NCBI GenBank assembly: GCA_045531435.1
Contig: JAZSDZ010000132.1
Coordinates: forward strand, 1-9,012
Source of the DNA: Fimenecus sp045531435
GTDB lineage: Bacteria; Bacillota; Clostridia; Oscillospirales; Acutalibacteraceae
DNA: 9,012 bases
Direction of reading: 5' to 3'
The position numbers and the translations under genes were made by a program. Below, one piece after another: positions 1 to 5,956 of this stretch; positions within the stretch are counted from its first letter, which is position 1; each line of letters begins with the position of its first letter. The notes under the pieces are model-generated. The model did not search any database, was not told the DNA's origin, and worked only from the letters and a program-made list of their open reading frames with translations.

Positions 1-18
1 GAAGAATAATACGAATAC

Positions 19-47
19 AAAGACGGGAGCGAATTTCCCGTCTTTTT
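19..47 (+). terminator. Rho-independent terminator of an upstream plus-strand gene
   Basis: A perfect 10-bp stem (AAAGACGGGA at 19-28 with TCCCGTCTTT at 36-45) encloses a 7-base loop and runs into a short T tract. The T tract lies on the plus-strand side, so it should end a transcript entering from the left. The first nine bases read GAA GAA TAA, which could be the last codons of that gene, but nine bases are too few to claim a coding sequence. Confidence 0.85.
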
Positions 48-103
48 CATTTTCTGATTTACTGCATCAGAATGATAAATTATAATTTGTAAATTGAATT
101 TAT

Positions 104-115
104 GGTTCGAATCCC
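104..115 (+). repeat. Orphan tRNA T-arm-like 12-mer, inverted copy of the neighbouring tRNA
   Basis: GGTTCGAATCCC at 104-115 is identical to the T-arm core of the tRNA-Arg at 170-246, but on the opposite strand (the tRNA shows GGGATTCGAACC on the plus strand at 183-194). No D-arm, anticodon arm or acceptor stem surrounds it, so it is not a tRNA gene. It may be a remnant of a decayed tRNA or an integration scar, or it may be chance. Confidence 0.4.
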
Positions 116-132
116 ATATTTTTGAACATAAA

Positions 133-170
133 ATTAAAAGAGAGCACACAGATGTGTACTCTCTTTTAAT
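133..170 (-). terminator. Terminator of the minus-strand tRNA-Arg(ACG)
   Basis: A long hairpin pairs 133-144 with 159-170 (12 bp) and continues, after one C/A mismatch, through a second helix (146-149 with 154-157). On the minus strand the descending arm ends in TTTTAATTTT, a U-rich tail. Base 170 is both the outer base of the stem and the last A of the tRNA CCA, so terminator and mature 3' end abut. Confidence 0.8.
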
Positions 171-246
171 GGCACGCCGGAAGGGATTCGAACCCCCGAC
201 CTTTTGGTTCGTAGCCAAACACTCTATCCAGCTGAGCTACCGGCGC
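170..246 (-). tRNA. tRNA-Arg (anticodon ACG), CCA encoded
   Basis: On the minus strand the 77-nt cloverleaf begins GCGCCGG and closes with CCGGCGT, a 7-bp acceptor stem with a G1-U72 wobble, then discriminator G and an encoded CCA. The D-arm is GCTC...GAGT. The anticodon stem TTTGG/CCAAA surrounds the loop CTACGAA, giving anticodon ACG, normally deaminated to ICG by TadA and reading CGU, CGC and CGA. The T-arm GGGGG-TTCGAAT-CCCTT contains two G-U pairs. It stands as a single gene with its own promoter upstream and a terminator directly after it. Confidence 0.96.
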
Positions 247-271
247 ATAAACGACTTTTTATCGCCCGAAT

Positions 272-301
272 ATAATACCATATACAACGACAAAATGTCA
301 A
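272..301 (-). promoter_or_regulatory. Promoter of tRNA-Arg(ACG)
   Basis: On the minus strand there is a perfect -35 TTGACA (296-301), an 18-bp spacer and a -10 TATTAT (272-277) preceded by TGG, an extended -10-like context. Transcription would start near 265, about 20 bases before the tRNA. Upstream of the -35 lies an uninterrupted 34-bp A/T-only stretch (305-338), positioned like an UP element. Confidence 0.8.
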
Positions 302-463
302 CAGTTTTTTTAAAATTTATATATTTAATTTTAAATATCACTTTTATAATTGTATTGACGATTATTAAATTACGAATTGTGCATTATTAAGAGGATTTTA
401 TAGCCTCTTTTCAGTAAATAGGAAAAATGATGCAGAACGGACAAAACCGATTCAGATATTCCA

Positions 464-502
464 AAGGGGTTCTTACAGGCTGATTCACCTGAAGAACCCC
501 TT
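464..502 (-). terminator. Hairpin after the phosphoesterase gene, probable terminator
   Basis: An 11-bp perfect stem (AAGGGGTTCTT 464-474 with AAGAACCCCTT 492-502) is extended, past a bulged A, by CAGG/CCTG (476-479 with 488-491) around an 8-base loop. It begins 47 bases past the stop codon of the minus-strand phosphoesterase gene, where a terminator is expected. The stem is strong, but neither strand has a good T tract, so it may be weak, bidirectional or mainly a 3'-end stabilising structure. Confidence 0.55.
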
Positions 503-548
503 GTCATATATAGTTTTATACGGTTTGTGCTTTTTACATTACCTTAGT

Positions 549-3500
549 TTAAGCTTTTCTCTTTTTTCTTGTAAGTGCAAGTGCTACAAGGGCAACTGAA
601 ACTATCATAAATACAATGATGTAAACAGGAGAATAATCTGTTGTAGATGTATTTGGAATTTCAGGATTTTCCGTAATAATATCACCTGATTCAGGCTTGT
701 CAGTTGTTGGTTTGTCTGTTTCAGGCTTATCAACTGATGGCTTATCTGTTGATGGTTCATCAGGTGTTACAGGAACATCTGTTGAAGGTTCATCTGTAGT
801 AGGCTCGTCAGTTGTCGGTTCATCAACTACAGGCTTGTCGTCAAGTGTCTTCTTGATTGCGAACTGGTCAACTCTTGTTTCATTGTCACCATTAACTGCA
901 TATGAGTCGAAGTAGAGCATATCGCCATCAATCTGAATGTATGAGTATGATGGAACTTCAAGGTAAAGAACTGCTTCACCGGTTGGGAAGAGTTTGCTTG
1001 TTTCACTTTCAGGCTTTGCCTTGTAGTGCTTAACACCGATTGTACCGTTGATTGAATAGATTGTGCCGTCAGGATTTACCTTTGCTGTGTAATCAAGACC
1101 ATTGTATGAAACTTCCTCAGTTTCTGTTTCAACAACTTTGTTGTCGTTCATAACATCAGTACGCATAAATACATGGTCATGGCCCTGGAATACAATATCA
1201 ATACCGAGTTCAGGCATAAGAGTTTGAAGCTGTGCACGGATTGCAATTACATCGTCATCATCATAGTGTGAACCGTTTGAATAAGGTGCTTTATGAAGAG
1301 CAACGAATTTCCAGTCTGCATCTGATGCGTTCATATCAGCCTTAAGCCATTCAATCTGGTCTTCTGAAAGACCTTCGTCTGCACCAAGATTGTTTGTATT
1401 GAGAACAACGAAATGAGCATTGTTGTAATCAAATGAATAGTAAACACCAGTGAGTTTATCCTGTTCAGGAGCATTAGGGAATGTAAAGTAATAGTCAAGA
1501 GCGTAGTCGCCTTTTTCTTCATGGTTACCTGCAGCAGTCATAAATGCTGTGTCCATAAGTGTATCTGTTGCAGAGTTGAACATTCTTTGCCACTGGATAA
1601 AGCTTCTGCCATCGTCAACATAGTCGCCTGTGCCGAGAATAAAGTCAGCATCATGATTCTTGAATGCTAATTCAACTGCAGGAGCAAATACATTATTATA
1701 CTGTTTTTCAGTTGTTGACTGTGGGTCTGTCATATGGAAGAAACTGAATGAATCGGAGTTGTCAGCTGTGTCAATAACACCAACTTCACTCCACCAACCC
1801 TTGTCAGCATCACCAAGACGGTAGCAGTATTTCTTACCGGCTTCAAGTCCTGAAATGTTTACATAATGACGATTTACATTTTCCTTATGGTAAATAATAC
1901 CGATAAAGCCTAAGTCGATTGCAGGCCATTCGCGTAATGTTTCAACATCACAATTTGTTTCGATTTGGGCATCAACTGTTGTGCCTTTACTGAAATCAGG
2001 ATTGCTTGAATAAGGAACAATCTGAACATCAGTATCTGTAATGCTGTATTTTGTATAGTAGCTGATATTTCTTTCTGTTGCAGCATCTTCACCAAGAGTA
2101 ACTGCAATATGAGAAGGAAGTCTTAAATTCTTCTGGCTGAGTGGAACTGCTACAGGACCGTCAACAACGAATTTACCTTCGTGGTCAGCCATATAACCAG
2201 GATTTTCATCGTGAGTGAAGTCTTTCATAATTCTGTAGAATTCCTGGTCAATGATATCGTACTGGCTATCTGTAAGGTATTCGTCAAGGAATGAGTAAAC
2301 TACTTCAGTAACTGTATCACCATCTAAAATACCAAGAGCAAGAACGATTGAAACAACATCAGTAAGGCTGAGAGAAAGAAGTCCATCATTACCAATAATG
2401 TTGTTGATATAATCAACAGTTGAATCTACACAATCACTGTTGATAGCACTGATACCAAGTGAAATCGGGTCAATTTTGATTTCTTTAAGAATATTATCTA
2501 CAAGGAGGTCTTCAATAACCATTTCAAAAAGTGCGTCAACGATAAGTTCTGCATTTTCACCATTATCAAAACGCTCAAGGGCACTCATAATGAACTTGTC
2601 GTTTTTAGGGTCTTCATTGTTAGCAGTATGGTTAGCAAGAACTGTTGAAGCAAGGTCGCTGATTGTACCTTTGTCACCTTCGCTACCAAAACCGAGAGTA
2701 TCTTTAAATACTGTTGATGGTTCGTCAGAAATTTCAACATCAAGGAATGTATCAAGAATTTCTGAAACCTTTGCTACTGTGTAATCGTAATCTGTAAGAT
2801 ATGCATTTTCAAGCTGATTACAAATTGAAAGAAGTAATGCCTTGATTGCGGTTGCGGAAACATTACCTAAAAGCTCGTTGCCGATAAGACCTGTCATAAG
2901 GTCGTTGAAATCAAGGAGATTTGTAAGATACTTGTAAAGACCACCTGCGTCCTTAACATCCTTACCAAAGCCGTAACGAAGCTGATACTGGAGAAGGTTT
3001 TCTACAAAGTTCTTGATGTCGTCGCCACCAAAATTATATTTCCATGTCTGGTATTTGAATGGTTTTTCCTGTGCAACACCATCAATGTAAACAGGAATGT
3101 CTTCGTCAACATCGTGTGAACGGTATTCACATTCAATTCTGCCTGTTGCATATGTGCTCATAGTAACAGTTCTGAACATATTCGGATAGCTGAGAATTGA
3201 GGATGTTACGATTTCATGAATTTCATAACCACTGTCAGTAACATGAGTTGCAGCATCCTGCATATGTGTATGGCCTGTGATGATATAGTTCATACCTGCT
3301 TCTGCAAGTGTATCAGCAACTTTTTCCCATCCAAAGAGAACGAACTGGTCAAGAACGTCAACGTGAATTTCAAAGTGAGGGATAAGGTTATTGTGAATCA
3401 TACCGATAACAGTTTTACCTTCTTTAACAGCCTTTTCTGTTTCAGCTACTGCCCATTTAAGGAGTGCTTCAGAAACCTTACCGCCTGTTTCCTGTTCGCT

Positions 3501-4196
3501 TTCACCTGAATCAGTATTGTCAGCAGAATACATCATAGCGTCAATTGCGATAAGGCGATAATCGTCGTTAATGTCAGTTGCATATGAAAGTGAGCCTTCT
3601 GAATTATCTGCCTTTGCCTTGTAACGGTTGTAGTAACCGTCACCTTCAGCAGAGTAACCGAAATCCTTATAGATTTCTTCAAATTCTTCAGGTGATGTAT
3701 CAAGCTCTTCACGAAGTTCAGGATTTTTCTTTGATGTCACAAGCTCTTCACCATCGTAATACATTGAACGCTGGTTATTGATGTCGTGGTTACCGTTGAT
3801 AACATAACAAGGAATTCCTGTTTCTTCTTCAAATGCGGCAAGTCTGTCAGCGAGTTCTTTGTGAGCAGCATACTCAGCATTTCTTGTAAGGTCACCAGGA
3901 AGCAAAAGGAAGTCAATTTCACCATTTTTTGCTTTCTTTTCAAGATTTGCAAGAGCAGCCTCTGTAAGTGCAGGTGATAAACCTGTTGTTGAGTTGTTGA
4001 GGAGCATCATATCGATAAACTCCTTTTTGTCCTCATCTGTTTCGCCCATTGATGATTCTGCAAAATAGTGAATGTCACTGAGAATACCGAAATTAACGGT
4101 ATCTGCTGTTGTTGCAATAGCAGAAAATGGAATTCCCACTGCAACAATAACAATTGCAAGAATCACGCAAAGGATTTTCTTGAATGTGTTTTTCAT
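549..4196 (-). CDS. Secreted, surface-anchored protein with two metallophosphoesterase domains (purple-acid-phosphatase-like second half)
   Basis: This 1215-residue protein has a signal peptide (about 1-30, KK then a hydrophobic run, cleavage near AIA-TTA). Metallophosphoesterase domain 1 (about 34-360) shows D41-x-H43, G101-D102, G135-N-H-D138, H268 and G308-H-T-H311. An unassigned, apparently helical stretch follows (about 370-690), then a purple-acid-phosphatase N-terminal fibronectin-like domain (about 690-810). Metallophosphoesterase domain 2 (about 815-1100) shows D824, G857-D858, G890-N-H-E893, H968 and G1005-H-D-H1008. Both dinuclear-metal sites look intact. A D-x-P-rich linker (about 1120-1172), IPNTS (1180-1184), a membrane segment (1191-1208) and the basic tail RKKRKA end the protein. 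It should hydrolyse phosphate esters outside the cell; the substrate is unknown. The start is supported by AGGAGG at 4205-4210, 8 bases upstream. A terminator precedes it, so it is probably monocistronic; TATGAT (4248-4253) is a possible -10, but no good -35 is visible. Confidence 0.92.
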   Translation of the reverse strand: MKNTFKKILCVILAIVIVAVGIPFSAIATTADTVNFGILSDIHYFAESSMGETDEDKKEFIDMMLLNNSTTGLSPALTEAALANLEKKAKNGEIDFLLLPGDLTRNAEYAAHKELADRLAAFEEETGIPCYVINGNHDINNQRSMYYDGEELVTSKKNPELREELDTSPEEFEEIYKDFGYSAEGDGYYNRYKAKADNSEGSLSYATDINDDYRLIAIDAMMYSADNTDSGESEQETGGKVSEALLKWAVAETEKAVKEGKTVIGMIHNNLIPHFEIHVDVLDQFVLFGWEKVADTLAEAGMNYIITGHTHMQDAATHVTDSGYEIHEIVTSSILSYPNMFRTVTMSTYATGRIECEYRSHDVDEDIPVYIDGVAQEKPFKYQTWKYNFGGDDIKNFVENLLQYQLRYGFGKDVKDAGGLYKYLTNLLDFNDLMTGLIGNELLGNVSATAIKALLLSICNQLENAYLTDYDYTVAKVSEILDTFLDVEISDEPSTVFKDTLGFGSEGDKGTISDLASTVLANHTANNEDPKNDKFIMSALERFDNGENAELIVDALFEMVIEDLLVDNILKEIKIDPISLGISAINSDCVDSTVDYINNIIGNDGLLSLSLTDVVSIVLALGILDGDTVTEVVYSFLDEYLTDSQYDIIDQEFYRIMKDFTHDENPGYMADHEGKFVVDGPVAVPLSQKNLRLPSHIAVTLGEDAATERNISYYTKYSITDTDVQIVPYSSNPDFSKGTTVDAQIETNCDVETLREWPAIDLGFIGIIYHKENVNRHYVNISGLEAGKKYCYRLGDADKGWWSEVGVIDTADNSDSFSFFHMTDPQSTTEKQYNNVFAPAVELAFKNHDADFILGTGDYVDDGRSFIQWQRMFNSATDTLMDTAFMTAAGNHEEKGDYALDYYFTFPNAPEQDKLTGVYYSFDYNNAHFVVLNTNNLGADEGLSEDQIEWLKADMNASDADWKFVALHKAPYSNGSHYDDDDVIAIRAQLQTLMPELGIDIVFQGHDHVFMRTDVMNDNKVVETETEEVSYNGLDYTAKVNPDGTIYSINGTIGVKHYKAKPESETSKLFPTGEAVLYLEVPSYSYIQIDGDMLYFDSYAVNGDNETRVDQFAIKKTLDDKPVVDEPTTDEPTTDEPSTDVPVTPDEPSTDKPSVDKPETDKPTTDKPESGDIITENPEIPNTSTTDYSPVYIIVFMIVSVALVALALTRKKRKA
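681..839 (-). repeat. In-frame pentapeptide repeat tract encoding a D-x-P-rich linker
   Basis: About ten degenerate units of the form D-[E/K]-P-[T/S/V/E]-[T/S/V] (residues about 1120-1172 of the phosphoesterase), roughly 15 bp each, for example DEPTT, DEPST, DKPTT. One unit (DVPVTP) has six residues. The first half is mainly DEP and the second half DKP. Such Pro/Thr/acidic tracts commonly span the cell wall in Gram-positive surface proteins and can vary in copy number by slippage. Confidence 0.85.
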
Positions 4197-4255
4197 TTTC
4201 GTTTCCTCCTGTTTGTTTTATAAAAAAACAATAATCGTATAAAGTTTATCATATA

Positions 4256-4290
4256 TAAAAAGAAAATGCTACCCTTTTCGGCAACATTTT
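4256..4290 (-). terminator. Terminator of the ABC ATPase gene
   Basis: On the minus strand, an 11-bp stem with two G-U pairs (bases 4280-4290 with 4263-4273) has the six-base loop GAAAAG and is followed by CTTTTTATATA. It lies about 66 bases past the stop of the ABC ATPase gene and about 65 bases before the phosphoesterase start, separating the two transcription units. Confidence 0.75.
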
Positions 4291-4356
4291 CATAACAAAA
4301 TATTAATTTTTTGTTAACATTTTACCCAATATTTTGTATGTTCAACAAATAAACTA

Positions 4357-5040
4357 CTATCTGTTGATGATATCGGACACAATCTGTCCGTCCTGAATAC
4401 GGATAACTCGTTGTGCTTCGTTAGCAATATCATTATCGTGAGTAATAAGGATAATTGTACGTCCTTCCTCGTGAAGCTCGTGAAGAATTTTCATAACTTC
4501 AACACCTGAATGTGAGTCAAGATTACCCGTAGGCTCGTCAGCAAGAATAATCGGTGGACGGGCAGCAACTGCACGGGCAATAGCAACTCTCTGTTGCTGA
4601 CCGCCTGACATCTGTTTTGGCAAATGGTCAAGACGATGTGAAAGCCCAACGCGATTAAGTGCGTCGATAGCTAATTTGTTTCGTTCTTCCTTTTTCATTC
4701 CACGATAAACAAGTGGAAGCTCAACATTTTCAACAGCAGTAAGACTTGTAATAAGGTTAAAACCCTGAAAGATAAAACCGATTTCCTTGTTACGGATTTC
4801 AGAAAGCTCGTCATCAGTAAGACCATCAACATCCTTGCCGTTAAGAAGGTATTTACCACTTGTAGGCACGTCAAGAAGACCGAGCATATTCATAAGTGTG
4901 GATTTACCCGAACCTGACTGACCGATAATCGCAACGAATTCGCCGTGCTCAACAGTAAGGTTAATGCCGTCAATAGCACGTACCTCATTTTCACCGGGAT
5001 TATAGATTTTATACATATCACGAATTTCAATTAAACTCAT
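4357..5040 (-). CDS. ABC transporter ATP-binding protein, MacB/LolD (lipoprotein/macrolide exporter-like) family
   Basis: This 227-residue cytoplasmic ATPase has the full motif set: Walker A G40-QSGSGKST48, Q-loop Q92 in FIFQGFNLI, signature M-SGGQQQ (145-150), Walker B IILADEPTGNLD (164-175) with catalytic E169, and H-loop H201 in ITHD. The ADEPTGNLDS wording, the MNMLGLLD stretch and the length are typical of the MacB/LolD/FtsE-like group, whose partners are MacB-type permeases with large extracellular domains, used to export peptides, antibiotics or lipoproteins or to sense antimicrobial peptides. No permease, histidine kinase or response regulator lies beside it: its neighbours are the phosphoesterase downstream and tcdA upstream. 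A terminator follows, so its partner is encoded elsewhere. The ribosome-binding site is weak (GGTGAT, 5044-5049), and it has its own promoter. Family assignment is firm, substrate unknown. Confidence 0.93.
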   Translation of the reverse strand: MSLIEIRDMYKIYNPGENEVRAIDGINLTVEHGEFVAIIGQSGSGKSTLMNMLGLLDVPTSGKYLLNGKDVDGLTDDELSEIRNKEIGFIFQGFNLITSLTAVENVELPLVYRGMKKEERNKLAIDALNRVGLSHRLDHLPKQMSGGQQQRVAIARAVAARPPIILADEPTGNLDSHSGVEVMKILHELHEEGRTIILITHDNDIANEAQRVIRIQDGQIVSDIINR

Positions 5041-5057
5041 ATCATCACCAATTGATT

Positions 5058-5086
5058 ATTTTACTCTTTTATAAAATTTAAGTCAA
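5058..5086 (-). promoter_or_regulatory. Promoter of the ABC ATPase gene
   Basis: On the minus strand, -35 TTGACT (5081-5086), a 17-bp spacer and -10 TAAAAT (5058-5063) place a start near 5050, only about ten bases before the ATG. The untranslated leader would therefore be very short, just enough for the GGTGAT ribosome-binding site. It suggests transcription independent of tcdA, although I see no strong terminator after tcdA. Confidence 0.7.
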
Positions 5087-5139
5087 TGAACAATTTGTTA
5101 ATAATGCAAACAAAACAACAAATTATAATATATCATTTA

Positions 5140-5820
5140 TCATTCCTTATTTATTATATCCTTAACAACTTCGCCGGCAATAATAAGTCCCGCTACACTT
5201 GGCACAAAACTGATACTTGCAGGTGTTCGCTCACCATCATTGTGTGGAATTTCCGTTGAGTAAAGCACCTTCAATTTTTTTACACCTCTTTGCTTTAACT
5301 CTCTGCGCATAACTCGGCAAAGGGGACAGGTGTCAGTTTGGTGAATGTCAGTGATTCTGAATGCAGTAGGGTCAAGCTTGTTGCCTGTACCCATAGAAGA
5401 TATAATAGGTATATGAAGTTCCTGTGATTTTATTGCCAAATCAATTTTTGCCGTAACATTATCAATAGCATCTACAATGTAATCATATTGCGACAAATTG
5501 AATTCATTACTATTTTCAGGCAAATACATCTTGACGATAGCGGTAACTTCGCATTGCGGGTTAATATCAAGGATTCTTTCTTTTGCAACATCAGCCTTGT
5601 TTTTACCAACAGTTGAATGAAGTGCATATAACTGACGGTTTATATTGGTAATGTCAACTGTATCCTTGTCAACAATCGTCATTTTGCCGATTCCGCAACG
5701 AGCCAACGCTTCAGCAACATAAGACCCGACGCCTCCAAGCCCGAAAATGATAACATTTTTATTTTTTAATTTTTCAAGATTATCTGTGCCGATAAGTCTT
5801 TCGGTCCTTGCAAATTCCAT
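5140..5820 (-). CDS. tcdA: tRNA threonylcarbamoyladenosine dehydratase (TcdA/CsdL, ThiF/MoeB/HesA fold)
   Basis: This 226-residue E1-like ATP-dependent enzyme in the TcdA family dehydrates t6A37 to the cyclic form ct6A in tRNAs reading ANN codons. Visible motifs are the Rossmann nucleotide loop G27-LGGVGS33, acidic D51 after the second strand, N59-INRQ63, K75 in the adenylation site, and D117-AID120, all as expected for ThiF-type adenylation. The FARTERLIG opening and NPQCEVTAI stretch match TcdA rather than MoeB or ThiF. C165-P-L-C168 forms a CxxC pair; the four-cysteine zinc site of MoeB/ThiF is not evident. Length fits the shorter Gram-positive members. The start is supported by AGGTGAT at 5824-5830, four bases upstream. 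It is transcribed divergently from ychF. A generic ThiF-family adenylyltransferase is the alternative name. Confidence 0.88.
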   Translation of the reverse strand: MEFARTERLIGTDNLEKLKNKNVIIFGLGGVGSYVAEALARCGIGKMTIVDKDTVDITNINRQLYALHSTVGKNKADVAKERILDINPQCEVTAIVKMYLPENSNEFNLSQYDYIVDAIDNVTAKIDLAIKSQELHIPIISSMGTGNKLDPTAFRITDIHQTDTCPLCRVMRRELKQRGVKKLKVLYSTEIPHNDGERTPASISFVPSVAGLIIAGEVVKDIINKE

Positions 5821-5843
5821 AAAATCACCTGACCAAATATCGC

Positions 5844-5861
5844 CTTCCCCTCAAGGAGAAG
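5844..5861 (-). repeat. Small GC-rich hairpin in the tcdA leader, possibly a dispersed-repeat fragment
   Basis: CTTCCCC (5844-5850) pairs with GGAGAAG (5855-5861) around a four-base loop: seven pairs with one G-T wobble. It is GC-rich compared with the surrounding A+T-rich DNA and lies in the transcribed leader of tcdA, ending about 13 bases before the ribosome-binding site. No T tract follows on either strand, so it is not a terminator. Confidence 0.4.
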
Positions 5862-5875
5862 CCTTAATTTTAATC

Positions 5876-5904
5876 ATTTTACCATATTGAAAAAATTTCA
5901 GCAA
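5876..5904 (-). promoter_or_regulatory. Promoter of tcdA
   Basis: On the minus strand, -35 TTGCTG (5899-5904), a 17-bp spacer and -10 TAAAAT (5876-5881) preceded by TGG, an extended -10 element. The predicted leader is about 50 bases long and includes the small hairpin at 5844-5861. The elements are interleaved with those of the ychF promoter on the other strand. Confidence 0.65.
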
Positions 5905-5915
5905 TAGTGTATAAT
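5887..5915 (+). promoter_or_regulatory. Promoter of ychF
   Basis: -35 TTGAAA (5887-5892), a 17-bp spacer and a perfect -10 TATAAT (5910-5915) put the start near 5922, about 35 bases before the ATG. The spacer contains the -35 of the divergent tcdA promoter. A second TATAAT at 5931-5936 has no matching -35. Confidence 0.8.
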
Positions 5916-5956
5916 ACTTTTTTGGAAAATTATAATATATTAAGGATGATACGAAA

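Larger units (their letters stand above)
247..548. other. Intergenic region between tRNA-Arg(ACG) and the phosphoesterase gene
   Basis: This 302-bp stretch has no credible gene. It holds the tRNA promoter and the A/T-only tract (272-338), a small hairpin (AAGAGG 389-394 with CCTCTT 404-409, followed by TT on the plus strand) that could be a weak terminator, and the larger hairpin at 464-502. Two minus-strand units lie here in tandem: the phosphoesterase transcript should end in this region and the tRNA transcript begin. Confidence 0.7.

Noticed and set aside
1..9. GAA GAA TAA as the end of an upstream coding sequence
   Set aside because: It is plausible because a terminator follows, but three codons cannot establish a gene or frame.
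94..390. A 98-codon plus-strand open frame
   Set aside because: It runs through the tRNA-Arg(ACG), its terminator and promoter; it has no ribosome-binding site and its middle (RRKGFEPPTFWF) is antisense tRNA sequence, a well-known false gene.
697..3977. Several open frames of 60-115 codons inside the phosphoesterase gene on both strands
   Set aside because: They are shadows of the 1215-codon gene, which has a signal peptide, complete catalytic motifs and an AGGAGG site; the shadow proteins have biased compositions and no recognisable domains.
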